A stretch of 64,000 bases of DNA from Colwellia echini. Lineage in GTDB: Bacteria; Pseudomonadota; Gammaproteobacteria; Enterobacterales; Alteromonadaceae. Position 1 is the stretch's first letter. Every line of letters starts with the position of its first letter. Positions 1 to 8,088 of this stretch are shown piece after piece. The stretch lies in assembly GCF_002843355.2 (NCBI RefSeq), contig NZ_PJAI02000004.1, positions 1-64,000 of the forward strand, written 5' to 3'. Under the pieces are notes generated by a model, which did no database searches, was not told the origin of the DNA, and worked only from the letters and a program-made list of their open reading frames with translations. Made by a program: the position numbers and the translations under genes.

Positions 1-406
1 CGCCGCCCACGTTTTTAATTAAATCTTTAATGTTATCAGGTCGGCTAGCAAAGCCTGTTCTTGGTAAGCCAACGCCTTTACGCGACAATAATTGTAACGA
101 GCGGAGTTTGTCGCGTGAACGGCTTATAGCCACTGATTCATTAATATTAAACGTGCCCATCATTTCAAACTGTCTTGCTACTGCTGTACCGTAGAAGGTT
201 ACTGATGCGCCAATACGCGGAATAATAGCATCATATTCAGGTAATTCTTCACCTTTGTAACGCACACTTGAACGTGTACTAGTTATATCCATATAACAGT
301 GCAGCGTATCAATAATATCAACTTCATGACCCATTGCTTCGCCAGCTTCTTTTAAGCGGCGTGTAGAGTAAAGATTTTTGTTTCGAGATAATATAGCAAC
401 TTTCAT
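1..406 (-). CDS. rimK: RimK-type ATP-grasp ligase, 5' part only
   Basis: RimK adds glutamate residues to the C-terminus of ribosomal protein S6; it is a cytoplasmic ATP-grasp carboxylate-amine ligase. About 135 N-terminal residues are visible, starting [18 protein letters not shown] and including the RimK N-domain stretches [16 protein letters not shown] and [21 protein letters not shown]. The ATP-grasp catalytic part lies beyond the left edge of the window. The ATG at 404-406 follows an AAGGA ribosome site at good spacing. No frameshift is seen in the visible part. RimK family membership is clear; the exact substrate could differ in a paralog. Confidence 0.9.
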   Translation of the reverse strand, partial: MKVAILSRNKNLYSTRRLKEAGEAMGHEVDIIDTLHCYMDITSTRSSVRYKGEELPEYDAIIPRIGASVTFYGTAVARQFEMMGTFNINESVAISRSRDKLRSLQLLSRKGVGLPRTGFASRPDNIKDLIKNVGG

Positions 407-1017
407 TGTATTTCCTTTGAATTCATTTAGTTAACACTTTCATTCTGTCATGCTCAATCAGACAATAAAAGTAGCGTAATATTTTATTTAGGATGTATAC
501 CAACCCTCTTAAAAACGTTCGTTTCAGGAAATCTGAGCGATCATAAGCAAAGCATATTTGTTTAATAAAGCTTGCCCCTTCAAAATATAACGTTGGATAT
601 GATTTACTAATCCGACCATAAGGATTGGTTTACTCGCGCTTTATGCTAATTTATTGATTGTAATAAGTGAATACTCATTCACTACAATCAATGCTTTGCC
701 AAAAGGGATTCTAATTTCTGCTGAGCTCTACACCTTTGAGTTGAACGGGTATAATGCTCTTATTACTTGAACCTACCAGAGGGCAGTAGTAATAAGGCTT
801 TGGTTGTAATTTTAGCTATCAAACGTACTAAGTCTCAATATTTGGGTGATTTTAATCATAAAAAACCTTTAAAATCAATTTAATATCGTTATCGGTTTAT
901 TAGTATAGAATACTTCGCCTGATTATTGAGCTAACATTACAGTTTATTAATGTTACAAAAGATTAAGTAGACTACTTTTTTCTTTGAGAAAACATAAAAC
1001 ACACTACATATTCTAGT
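407..1017. other. Long non-coding gap upstream of rimK
   Basis: No convincing gene is seen. The one notable structure is an imperfect hairpin at 654-691, with outer arms TTGATTGTA / TACAATCAA and inner arms GTGAAT / ATTCAC separated by a small bulge. It has no T-run, so a terminator is not supported. The rimK promoter should lie in the first 120 bases, but no strong consensus is visible. With the transposase fragment next to it, the stretch looks like decayed accessory DNA. Confidence 0.5.
654..691. repeat. Imperfect inverted repeat (hairpin)
   Basis: TTGATTGTA at 654-662 pairs with TACAATCAA at 683-691. GTGAAT (667-672) pairs with ATTCAC, and an ATAA bulge sits on one arm. Function unknown; it could be a transposon end or a structured RNA. 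Confidence 0.55.
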
Positions 1018-1137
1018 TTAAAACTTCAGCCATGTGTGTTTATCTTCGACGTACAAAAAATGCTCGGCGAACACAACGAGAAGTGCATTGGTAATAAAAT
1101 TATCAGATAAACTAATTTTTTTAGGTGCGAGTGCCAT
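1018..1137 (-). pseudogene. N-terminal remnant of a REP-associated (Y1/RAYT) transposase
   Basis: A 39-codon reading frame begins MALAPKKISLSD and later reads FLYVEDKHT. This fits, residue for residue in places, the usual start of the Alteromonadales REP-associated Y1 transposase family, which opens M-A-T-A-R-K-x-x-I-S-L-T-D and continues R-A-F-L-C-G-E-D-x-x-T-G. The HUH motif and catalytic tyrosine region are missing, and the frame stops right after the matching segment, so it is a truncated, non-functional piece. A GAGG sits 11 bases upstream of the ATG. A hairpin at 1144-1189 lies just upstream. The assignment rests on remembered family sequence and needs a protein search. Confidence 0.5.
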
Positions 1138-1143
1138 GATAAA

Positions 1144-1189
1144 AAAACCTCTTTCCATGATGATTATTCAACCATAGTAAAGAGGTTTT
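1144..1189. repeat. Inverted repeat AAAACCTCTTT / AAAGAGGTTTT
   Basis: Eleven-base arms lie at 1144-1154 and 1179-1189, separated by about 24 bases. The hairpin sits between the end of the DinB-family gene and the transposase remnant. It may act as a terminator for the DinB-family gene, since both are on the minus strand, or as the leader hairpin of the former transposase gene. Confidence 0.5.
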
Positions 1190-1216
1190 AATTTAGCAAT
1201 TACAAATGAGTATCAC

Positions 1217-1783
1217 TTATATTATTTGTAAATTTTCCTGCTTTGTTGATATTTCGGGGATCTCTACTAAGAAGTCTGTAACTCCCACATCAAGTCCTTG
1301 TTGATTTAACAAAGTGGATAATTGACCTCGATGATGTGTTTGGTGATTAAATAAATGACTAAGTAACTCACCAAAATTACGAGTACTGATAATACCTTTT
1401 GTACTGGAATATTCTAAGTTTTTAGTGAAGTCAATTGTATCAACTTCATACTTGAGCCAATTAGATAATGATAAATCTACTTTTTCACGTGCTATTTTGA
1501 ATGAGCTAAACTCTGGAAAAATCATATCGTTTAATCCATTTGGTTTAGGTAGTTCCAGTATACTTTTTAGAGCTAGATAATTATTTGAATGCTTAGAAAA
1601 CCTTGATAGCCAAATGATATCGCCAACTAATATATGATTAAGAGTTCCCATTATAGAGATAAAATATGCCCCTAAATCTTCGTTGGTAATTTCTTCACTC
1701 AAATTATCTATAACATTAGAAAATTGAATGTTCATTCTGTGATTATAATCTGCCATCAAAATGAAATGACTCAATAGGTTCAT
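1217..1783 (-). CDS. DinB-family (DinB/YfiT-like) putative metalloprotein
   Basis: A 188-residue four-helix-bundle protein of the DinB/YfiT type. Family members carry a metal bound by three histidines and often act as thiol-dependent transferases or stress proteins; the substrate here is unknown. Visible features are the first-helix MADYNHRMN region, HILVGDIIW (a likely metal-ligand His) and a C-terminal HLFNHQTHHRGQ block, the family signature with the other histidines. The ATG at 1781-1783 follows GGAG at about seven bases. It is a single-gene unit with short repeats just upstream, consistent with an accessory gene. Confidence 0.85.
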   Translation of the reverse strand: MNLLSHFILMADYNHRMNIQFSNVIDNLSEEITNEDLGAYFISIMGTLNHILVGDIIWLSRFSKHSNNYLALKSILELPKPNGLNDMIFPEFSSFKIAREKVDLSLSNWLKYEVDTIDFTKNLEYSSTKGIISTRNFGELLSHLFNHQTHHRGQLSTLLNQQGLDVGVTDFLVEIPEISTKQENLQII

Positions 1784-1822
1784 TTATACTCCGAACTAAG
1801 TCAGCATAACGAGCTTGTAGAA

Positions 1823-1844
1823 AAATAAAAGTGACACTCACTTA
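1823..1844 (+). repeat. Dispersed repeat AAATAAAAGTGACACTCACTTA (copy 1)
   Basis: First of two near-identical 22-base direct copies about 148 bases apart; the second differs at one position. A shorter core, AAAAGACACTCAC, recurs at 3041-3055 (opposite strand) and 35842-35859. The link to a RAYT transposase remnant at the last site suggests these are mobile-element ends. Confidence 0.65.
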
Positions 1845-1970
1845 ATATTTAACAAAACAATATACCTTATCGACTATTGTATCAATAATTTTCATTTAGT
1901 TTTTAGCGCTCGTAACTACGGTAATTGTTATTTTTAGCTAAGTTTTTAAATAATTTATGATATTAAAAAT

Positions 1971-1992
1971 AAATAAAAGTAACACTCACTTA
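1971..1992 (+). repeat. Dispersed repeat AAATAAAAGTAACACTCACTTA (copy 2)
   Basis: Second direct copy of the repeat at 1823-1844, with one substitution (TGA to TAA). It lies between the divergently oriented DinB-family gene and the glutaredoxin-MauE gene. The intervening DNA is AT-rich and non-coding. Confidence 0.65.
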
Positions 1993-2213
1993 TATTTCTC
2001 CTCATATTTTACTGTTGAACTTACATATTTAATTAAAATTAGAAGCTCATAATTAAATTAAGCGTTTAGTTTTAACCTTCATGGCATATTTTTTGATGTC
2101 TTTCTTAAATATCTATTGTAAATACTACAAACACTATTTTTTTAATTTAATAGTGTAAAAATTACTTACAAGTAGGAATAAAATACAAAATAAATAACAT
2201 TTAAGGGGCAAAC

Positions 2214-2945
2214 ATGAGTAAATCAGCTCAACTTTTTCGAATGGCAACAGATGAGTATATTTGTCCGTTTGGTTTAAAATCAAAAGACCTATTAGAACGA
2301 GAAGGATATAAAGTTGATGATCAGCTTTTAACTTCTCGGGAACAAATAGATGAATTTAAAAAACAACACAATATAGAGACGACACCTCAAACTTTTATTG
2401 ACGATAAACGTATTGGAGGTTATGACGATTTACGTGATTACTTTAATAAACCACAAGCCGTCCAACAAGGTACAACTTACACTCCTATCATCGCAATTTT
2501 TTCAGTTACATTTTTGCTTAGCTTGGCATTTATTTTTGCATCGAGTAATGACTTAATATCAATGCAAACAGCAGAGCTGTTTGTTGCCTTAACAATGGCA
2601 GTATTGGCAATACAAAAGCTTCAAGACTTATTTAGCTTCACGAATTCATTTATCACTTATGACTTATTAGCTATGAAAGTAATTAGGTACGCTTATGTTT
2701 ACCCATTTTTAGAAGCATTTGTTGGTATTGGAATGATTGCTGGGTTACCAGCGTATAGCATTGCCCCTATTTCATTGTTCATTGGTGGTGTTGGTGCCGT
2801 TTCTGTAATTAAAGCCGTCTATATAGATAAACGAGAACTAAAATGTGCGTGCGTAGGCGGTGACAGTAACGTACCTCTGGGCTTTATTTCTCTAACAGAA
2901 AATCTATTTATGATCGCTGCTGGTATTTGGATGTTTATTAGATAG
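2214..2945 (+). CDS. Glutaredoxin-MauE fusion membrane protein
   Basis: 243 residues in two parts. Residues about 1-80 are a glutaredoxin fold with CPFG instead of CPYC (a single cysteine, monothiol-like) and a TTPQTFIDDKRIGGYDDL block containing the cis-proline and glutathione-binding GG(Y/F)DDL features. From about 88 to the end lie four hydrophobic segments of the MauE/DoxX-like type, with a CACVGGDSNVPLGFISLTEN tail whose two cysteines resemble MauE. MauE proteins help form disulfides or supply reductant across the membrane, so the fusion may pass thiol redox equivalents. An AAGGGG ribosome site sits six bases before the ATG. The substrate is unknown. Confidence 0.8.
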   Translation: MSKSAQLFRMATDEYICPFGLKSKDLLEREGYKVDDQLLTSREQIDEFKKQHNIETTPQTFIDDKRIGGYDDLRDYFNKPQAVQQGTTYTPIIAIFSVTFLLSLAFIFASSNDLISMQTAELFVALTMAVLAIQKLQDLFSFTNSFITYDLLAMKVIRYAYVYPFLEAFVGIGMIAGLPAYSIAPISLFIGGVGAVSVIKAVYIDKRELKCACVGGDSNVPLGFISLTENLFMIAAGIWMFIR

Positions 2946-3040
2946 AAGAGATAGTGTTTTATTTATCACTTCCTTTTGATTTTAAAAATTTACTTCAAAT
3001 AAAGTCTTATACATTGGAGTTATAGATCAGCACATTATGG

Positions 3041-3055
3041 GTGAGTGTCTTTTAT
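3041..3055 (-). repeat. Dispersed repeat core, copy 3
   Basis: Read on the minus strand it gives ATAAAAGACACTCAC followed by CCATAAT. It stands 3' of the lipoprotein gene at 3120-3650, exactly as the matching copy at 35842-35859 stands 3' of the unrelated gene at 35417-35836. Confidence 0.6.
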
Positions 3056-3119
3056 ATTTCTTTTATATTTAAGCAAAACATAGGCAACTGTTTATGTTCC
3101 GTTTAAGGTTATGAAAGGG

Positions 3120-3650
3120 TTAGTTCAATTGTTCAAGAAGATGTGACTCTTCACCATCTTTAAGTGTCAATTTAATCCCATAATTCATTTGATCTCCACA
3201 CCAAACTTGGCGCTCAATAAATTCAACTTTTGCAAAAAAGTTTACTGGAACATTATACTCTTCAACAAGAGAGTAAAATTCAGGGTGCTCAACTAAATTT
3301 AACTCAAGTTTTTCAGAAAATGAGGTATTTATTAATTCAATACCGTAACCACTACAAGCCCCTACACCATTACTTTGATATGATGGTTCTGAAATATCTG
3401 TTGAATACTCCTCTTGCGTACAAATAGGGATATCATTAGCACAACCATCATTTTGATTAAAATAAGCATTAACCTCACTAATAATCAAAATAGTTTTACC
3501 ATCTATGCTGGTGTCTACTTTCATACGTTTATCGATCAATTCAGAGAAAGAGATTGCTTCATTTAAATCTCTAGTTTGCTCTTCACTATCAGATTCAGAG
3601 CCACAAGCCGTCAATAAATAAATAACGGGTAAAAACATAATTCGATACAT
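3120..3650 (-). CDS. Hypothetical lipoprotein
   Basis: 176 residues starting MYRIMFLPVIYLLTACGS, a short lipoprotein signal with lipobox LLTAC, followed by an acidic Ser/Glu linker (GSESDSEEQT). The mature part holds six further cysteines (for example GCANDIPIC and GACSG), suggesting an oxidised periplasmic fold. The start at 3648-3650 is chosen because AAGGA lies six bases upstream and the signal peptide begins there. A longer in-frame extension to 3779 runs through a segment shared with another locus and is judged not translated. Function not recognised. Confidence 0.7.
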   Translation of the reverse strand: MYRIMFLPVIYLLTACGSESDSEEQTRDLNEAISFSELIDKRMKVDTSIDGKTILIISEVNAYFNQNDGCANDIPICTQEEYSTDISEPSYQSNGVGACSGYGIELINTSFSEKLELNLVEHPEFYSLVEEYNVPVNFFAKVEFIERQVWCGDQMNYGIKLTLKDGEESHLLEQLN

Positions 3651-3728
3651 AGGATTCCTTTCATAACGCCATTCACCGGCTTGGTGATGTTGGCGGATTT
3701 TTGGAACAAAAAATGTGACAGCTTTAGC

Positions 3729-3838
3729 ATTCCTTCTATTTACAAAAGAAAATAATCCAACTGATCTTTTAAATGGCATTGAGAATACGTCACTATGCGC
3801 ATTATATCAATAAGTTAAAAATAAGTACTGAACTGGTT
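3729..3838 (-). repeat. Shared upstream segment, copy 1
   Basis: Read on the minus strand from AACCAGTT to GAAGGAAT, this stretch aligns with 35267-35376 (plus strand). About four of five positions match by eye, including an invariant 19-base block ATAGTGACGTATTCTCAAT at 3778-3796. It stands just upstream of the lipoprotein gene, as copy 2 stands upstream of the gene at 35417. A hairpin (arms about CGCCAaCATCACC / GGTGAATGGCG, at 3664-3693) lies between the segment and the start codon and ends in GCGTTATG. It may be a promoter-bearing module of a mobile cassette. Confidence 0.7.
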
Positions 3839-3984
3839 GATGCTGAATGAGGAGAATATTATTATTTGATAAATGTCAGACTACAAGTCATTTAATGGCA
3901 ATACGAGATGTCATTGGCTGGCACGGCCACATGATATTTTCCAGTTACTTAACTTAACTGCTTCAACTAGCTTCTTAATAATAG

Positions 3985-4015
3985 AAAACCCCTAATATTA
4001 AATATTAGGGGTTTT
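3985..4015. terminator. Bidirectional rho-independent terminator
   Basis: Perfect arms AAAACCCCTAATATT (3985-3999) and AATATTAGGGGTTTT (4001-4015) form a 15-bp palindrome with A and T runs on both sides. It lies about 120 bases beyond the dnaK stop codon and can end dnaK transcription. The DNA between 3839 and 3984 holds only a 36-codon open frame with no support. Confidence 0.85.
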
Positions 4016-4133
4016 ATTTAGTTGATCGCTATTAGTAACAGCTTTTAGCTAACCCTGTTAAATAACCACTTAACCGGCTATTTAATTTATTAGCTAGCAT
4101 ACTAGCTAATTAATTAAGTACTAAACCTATTGA

Positions 4134-6062
4134 TTAACCGTTACTAACGTCTTCAAATTCTGCATCAATGATGTCGTCGTTAGCACTTTCTGCTCCATTA
4201 CCTTGCGCTGATTGCTGTTGACGTTGATCAGTTTGTGATTGCTCTGCTTTTGCTTGCTCAGCTTGCGTTATATTACTGTAAGCTTGTTGCAATGCATTTT
4301 GTCGCATTTCAATCGCTGACTTATCGTTCCCATTTACCGCCATTTTCAGTTGCTCAATTAAACCTTTAAGCTCGGTTTGCTGTTCATCACTCAAACTTGT
4401 CATAGACGTTTGTACCGTATGAATTAATTGATCGGCTTTATTACTTGCTTCAACTAACTCACGTTTTGCTTTATCTTCACTCGCATGAGCTTCAGCATCT
4501 TTAAGCATACGGTTTATTTCATCTTCGGTTAAACCACTTGAAGATGTTATTTTAATGCTTTGCTCTTTACCCGTTGCTTGGTCTTTCGCTGAAACATTTA
4601 ATATGCCATCGGCATCAATATCAAAGGTAACCTCCACTTTCACCGAACCGCGAGGACCGGGGTTAATATCAGTTAGATTAAATTGCCCTAACGATTTGTT
4701 ATCGGTCGCCATTTCTCGCTGACCTTGTAACACATGTATAGTTACCGCCGCTTGATTGTCTTCCGCCGTTGAAAAAACTTCTGACGCACGGGTTGGTATG
4801 GTAGTGTTTTTATCAATGAGTTTAGTCATTACACCACCTAAGGTTTCAATACCTAACGATAGTGGTGTTACATCAAGTAATAACACATCATTTACTGTAC
4901 CTGATAACACTCCCGCTTGAATTGCCGCGCCTATTGCCACCGCTTCATCAGGGTTAACATCTTTACGAGCCTCTTTACCAAAGAATGCATTAACTGCTTC
5001 TTGCACTTTTGGCATACGTGTTTGACCACCTACCAAAATAACTTCGTTAATTTCGCCTTTAGTTAAGCCCGCATCTTTTAACGCTTGCTCACACGGTGCA
5101 ATAGTCGATTTAATTAAATCTTCAACTAGAGATTCTAATTTTGCACGGGTCACTTTTACGTTCAAATGTTTAGGACCACTTGCATCCGCAGTAACATAAG
5201 GTAAGTTCACCTCAGTTTGCTGCGTTGATGATAACTCGATTTTAGCTTTTTCAGCCGCTTCTTTAATACGCTGTAAAGCTAGAGGATCATTGTTAATATC
5301 AATGCCTGTGTCTTTTTTGAATTCATCAACAAGGTAATTAATTAAGCGTAAATCAAAATCTTCACCACCTAAAAAGGTATCACCGTTGGTTGCTAATACT
5401 TCAAATTGTTTTTCACCATCAACATTCGATATTTCAATTATTGAGATATCAAAAGTACCACCACCTAAATCGTAAACCACAACATTTTGATCGGCTTTAC
5501 TATTTTTATCTACGCCATAAGCGAGTGCTGCTGCTGTTGGCTCGTTAATAATACGCTTAACATTAAGGCCTGCAATTTTACCTGCATCTTTGGTAGCTTG
5601 ACGTTGTGAATCGTTAAAGTAAGCAGGAACCGTAATTACCGCTTCAGTTACTGTTTCACCTAAATAAGCTTCCGCATCTTTTTTGAGTTTACGTAAAACT
5701 TGTGCTGATACTTCTTGTGGTGATAATGCTTTACCATTAACTTCAACCCACGCATCGCCATTGTCTGCCTTTACAATTTTGTAAGGCGCTAATTTAATAT
5801 CTTTTTGTACTTCTTTATCGCTAAATTTACGACCAATTAATCGCTTGATAGCAAATAATGTGTTTTTAGAGTTAGTTACCGATTGTCTTTTTGCAGGTTG
5901 ACCCGCTAGAGTTTCGTTATCTGCATAGGCAACAATTGACGGTGTGGTGCGGCTACCTTCAGCGTTTTCTATAATTTTAGCAACGCCACCTTCCATAACC
6001 GCTACACATGAATTTGTTGTACCTAAATCAATACCAATAACTTTTGATGTAGTGTTTGTCAT
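4134..6062 (-). CDS. dnaK: Hsp70 chaperone DnaK (stand-alone copy)
   Basis: 642-residue Hsp70. ATPase domain: [18 protein letters not shown] near the start, [45 protein letters not shown] and [10 protein letters not shown]. Linker [19 protein letters not shown], then the substrate-binding domain and a Gln/Ala-rich lid. The tail reads [14 protein letters not shown], close to the usual DAEFEEVKDKK but ending differently. An upstream GTG gives three extra residues; the ATG at 6060-6062 is preferred because AGG lies eight bases before it. No grpE or dnaJ is adjacent, and the divergent neighbour is a Crp/Fnr regulator, so this may be a second DnaK. A heat-shock sigma promoter was not clearly recognised. 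Confidence 0.95.
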   Translation of the reverse strand: MTNTTSKVIGIDLGTTNSCVAVMEGGVAKIIENAEGSRTTPSIVAYADNETLAGQPAKRQSVTNSKNTLFAIKRLIGRKFSDKEVQKDIKLAPYKIVKADNGDAWVEVNGKALSPQEVSAQVLRKLKKDAEAYLGETVTEAVITVPAYFNDSQRQATKDAGKIAGLNVKRIINEPTAAALAYGVDKNSKADQNVVVYDLGGGTFDISIIEISNVDGEKQFEVLATNGDTFLGGEDFDLRLINYLVDEFKKDTGIDINNDPLALQRIKEAAEKAKIELSSTQQTEVNLPYVTADASGPKHLNVKVTRAKLESLVEDLIKSTIAPCEQALKDAGLTKGEINEVILVGGQTRMPKVQEAVNAFFGKEARKDVNPDEAVAIGAAIQAGVLSGTVNDVLLLDVTPLSLGIETLGGVMTKLIDKNTTIPTRASEVFSTAEDNQAAVTIHVLQGQREMATDNKSLGQFNLTDINPGPRGSVKVEVTFDIDADGILNVSAKDQATGKEQSIKITSSSGLTEDEINRMLKDAEAHASEDKAKRELVEASNKADQLIHTVQTSMTSLSDEQQTELKGLIEQLKMAVNGNDKSAIEMRQNALQQAYSNITQAEQAKAEQSQTDQRQQQSAQGNGAESANDDIIDAEFEDVSNG

Positions 6063-6250
6063 AATAATCACCTATTAAATTAAAAATGTAATAAAGGTCT
6101 GATGCTCATGGTACTTACCTGTTTGCAGTTTGACCGTATAAACAACCTTTAAACATTGTGAGTTACTAACGGGTTAACTAAATAACCTTGTTGGTTTGTC
6201 ACTTGATGTTTGGTTAGTGGGGCTATAATACGTAGACTGCGATAATGCTT

Positions 6251-6268
6251 CTGTCACATATATGACAG
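6251..6268. promoter_or_regulatory. Palindrome CTGTCA-N6-TGACAG, putative operator
   Basis: Perfect six-base arms with a six-base spacer, about 190 bases upstream of dnaK and 207 upstream of the Crp/Fnr gene. The spacing equals that of a Crp-family site (TGTGA-N6-TCACA) with altered half-sites. It may be where the adjacent regulator binds; that is inference. Confidence 0.5.
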
Positions 6269-6380
6269 TTTGCGCTATTTAATTTCAAAAAATTAAATTT
6301 TCATTTAAAATCATTATGTTATTTGATTATATTTAATGAGATGATGGAAAAATAAAAACCAGCATGATGTTTTTGCTAAA

Positions 6381-6421
6381 TAATGACAACTATGTAGAAT
6401 AAAGTTTACCCGTTGTCATTA
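6381..6421. promoter_or_regulatory. 10-bp inverted repeat upstream of the Crp/Fnr gene
   Basis: TAATGACAAC (6381-6390) and GTTGTCATTA (6412-6421) are exact inverse copies 21 bases apart, ending 53 bases before the regulator's start codon. Each arm contains the same TGACA/TGTCA half-site as the palindrome at 6251-6268. Likely an autoregulatory site or a structured leader. Confidence 0.5.
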
Positions 6422-6474
6422 CATCAACTTCCGGTTATTTAACTCGTATTCAGTTTTTAGGTATTATTTTTACT

Positions 6475-7236
6475 ATGGACAACACTATCGGCTTACCACA
6501 ACGTGCTAATCCTGTACTCGTTAAACAAGCAACTATTTTTGCCGGTTTACCTGAGAAATTAATTGAAGATTTTCAGCAAGAATTTCAGCTTCATGAATGG
6601 CAAAAAGACGATTACATTAATTCCAACATATTAACAAAACGCTTCTTTGTGGTTATGTCTGGGCAATTAGAAATTAAACAAAGTAATGCTGATACAGGTA
6701 AAGAAGCCACCTTAGATATGCTATATGCTGGTGATTGTTTAGATTTAATGGTGCTGCTTGACGACCAACCACACGATATTATTATCTCGCCACTTAACAC
6801 TGTAAAATTGTTATCAGTAAAACTGGAAACTATGCGTCAATGGCTTTGGACCTACCCTGCATTTAATAAACAGTTTATGCCTTATTTAGCGAAAAAAATG
6901 CGCGAAAAAGAGCAGCAAGTCAGTAACCTCGCCTTACATGATGTAACCACGCGTTTAGGTCGTATTATTTTAGAACACATTAATAAAATTAAATTTTATA
7001 CAGGCCGTGAAGAAGAAGCACATCACCATCATTTGATTAATGGTTTGACCGATGAAACTTTAGCAAGAATGACAGGCTCGGTAAGACAAGTAGTGAATAA
7101 ACAATTACAGTTGTGGAAACAAGCTGATATTATCGATAAAAAACGTAATCAGCTTATAATTAAAGACTTGGAAGCGTTAGAGCGCGAAGCTAAATACACG
7201 CAGGATCTGTCAAATACACCGTTAGCAAAAAGCTAA
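6475..7236 (+). CDS. Crp/Fnr-family transcription regulator
   Basis: 253 residues. Residues about 15-135 form a cyclic-nucleotide-binding-type beta-roll (FFVVMSGQLEIKQ, GKEATLDMLYAGDCLDLMVLL), followed by a dimerisation helix and a winged helix-turn-helix around residues 180-230 (LTDETLARMTGSVRQVVNKQLQLWKQADII). An HHHH run sits at about 182-185, just before the helix-turn-helix. There is no Fnr-type N-terminal cysteine cluster, and the CRP residues for cAMP are not obvious, so the effector is unknown. It is divergent from dnaK, with shared palindromes between them. Its stop abuts the stop of the next, convergent gene. Confidence 0.85.
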   Translation: MDNTIGLPQRANPVLVKQATIFAGLPEKLIEDFQQEFQLHEWQKDDYINSNILTKRFFVVMSGQLEIKQSNADTGKEATLDMLYAGDCLDLMVLLDDQPHDIIISPLNTVKLLSVKLETMRQWLWTYPAFNKQFMPYLAKKMREKEQQVSNLALHDVTTRLGRIILEHINKIKFYTGREEEAHHHHLINGLTDETLARMTGSVRQVVNKQLQLWKQADIIDKKRNQLIIKDLEALEREAKYTQDLSNTPLAKS

Positions 7237-7896
7237 TTAGCTTATGCCCACAGCTCGATCACTTACATGCGGGTTTGTTCGGCGCTCTTGACCAAACGTA
7301 CTCATTGGCCCATGTCCAGGAATAAAACACACATCATCACCTAACGGAAATAGGTTTTCACGAATAGAGCGAATTAACGTGCCGTGATCGCCTCGTGGAA
7401 AATCAGTACGGCCAATTGAACCACTAAATATCACATCGCCCACTTGTGCTATTTTTGATTCGCGATGGAAAAACACCACATGCCCTGGTGTATGCCCTGG
7501 GCAAAAATACACTTCCATCACAATGTTACCAAAGCTAACAGTATCGCCCTGCTTTAAAAATCGTGTTGGCGTAAACTTGGTTGCGTATGAAAATGCTGCA
7601 CCAAACATCTGTTTTTGGTTATCAAATCCATCAATCCAAAACTGATCTTCTTTATGTGGTCCCTCTATGATCACATCAAAGTGCTTAGCTAAAGCATCAG
7701 TGGCGCCCGCATGGTCAAGATGAGCATGAGTGATCAATATTTTTTCTAACGTTACTCCATTACGAGCAATAGCGGCTTTAATTTTTTCAATATCACCACC
7801 GGGATCTACTACCGCAGCCTGCTTAGTCTCGGTACACCAAAACAAGGTACAGTTTTGCTCGAAAGGTGTTACCGGAATAATTTCATGTTTTAACAT
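7237..7896 (-). CDS. MBL-fold metallo-hydrolase, YcbL-like type II glyoxalase
   Basis: 219 residues, the usual length for YcbL. Metal-binding motif THAHLDHAGA (HxHxDH), then GHTPGHVVFFH, GDVIFSGSIGRTDFPRGD and the C-terminal PGHGPMSTFGQERRTNP. Known relatives hydrolyse S-D-lactoylglutathione or similar thioesters in the cytoplasm. It is convergent with the Crp/Fnr gene with no intergenic space, so any terminator must lie inside coding sequence. Confidence 0.88.
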   Translation of the reverse strand: MLKHEIIPVTPFEQNCTLFWCTETKQAAVVDPGGDIEKIKAAIARNGVTLEKILITHAHLDHAGATDALAKHFDVIIEGPHKEDQFWIDGFDNQKQMFGAAFSYATKFTPTRFLKQGDTVSFGNIVMEVYFCPGHTPGHVVFFHRESKIAQVGDVIFSGSIGRTDFPRGDHGTLIRSIRENLFPLGDDVCFIPGHGPMSTFGQERRTNPHVSDRAVGIS

Positions 7897-8088
7897 AGTA
7901 CTCTACTTATTGTCTGTTTACTTATAATGTTTATCTGATTGCTTATTTATTACTTATTTAGTATTTAAAAATTAAATTTCAGATAAAAGCGCTTGAATAA
8001 TAACACATCAAATAAAGATAAAGCCTTTCACTTCAGCGCTTAAATAGCTAAGCTTTAAATAATTAATTTTATCAAACAGTTATTTTCT

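Noticed and set aside
3664..3693. Integron attC site before the lipoprotein gene
   Set aside because: The hairpin and GCGTTATG are suggestive, but the matching inverse core (AAC-type) box is missing and no integrase or array is present.
3651..3779. 43-codon upstream extension of the lipoprotein gene
   Set aside because: It runs through the segment shared with 35267-35376, adds a non-signal N-terminus ahead of a good lipoprotein signal, and the ATG at 3650 has its own AAGGA.
3847..3957. 36-codon frame beginning MRRILLFDKC
   Set aside because: No ribosome site of note, no recognised family and within decayed DNA; cannot be told from chance.
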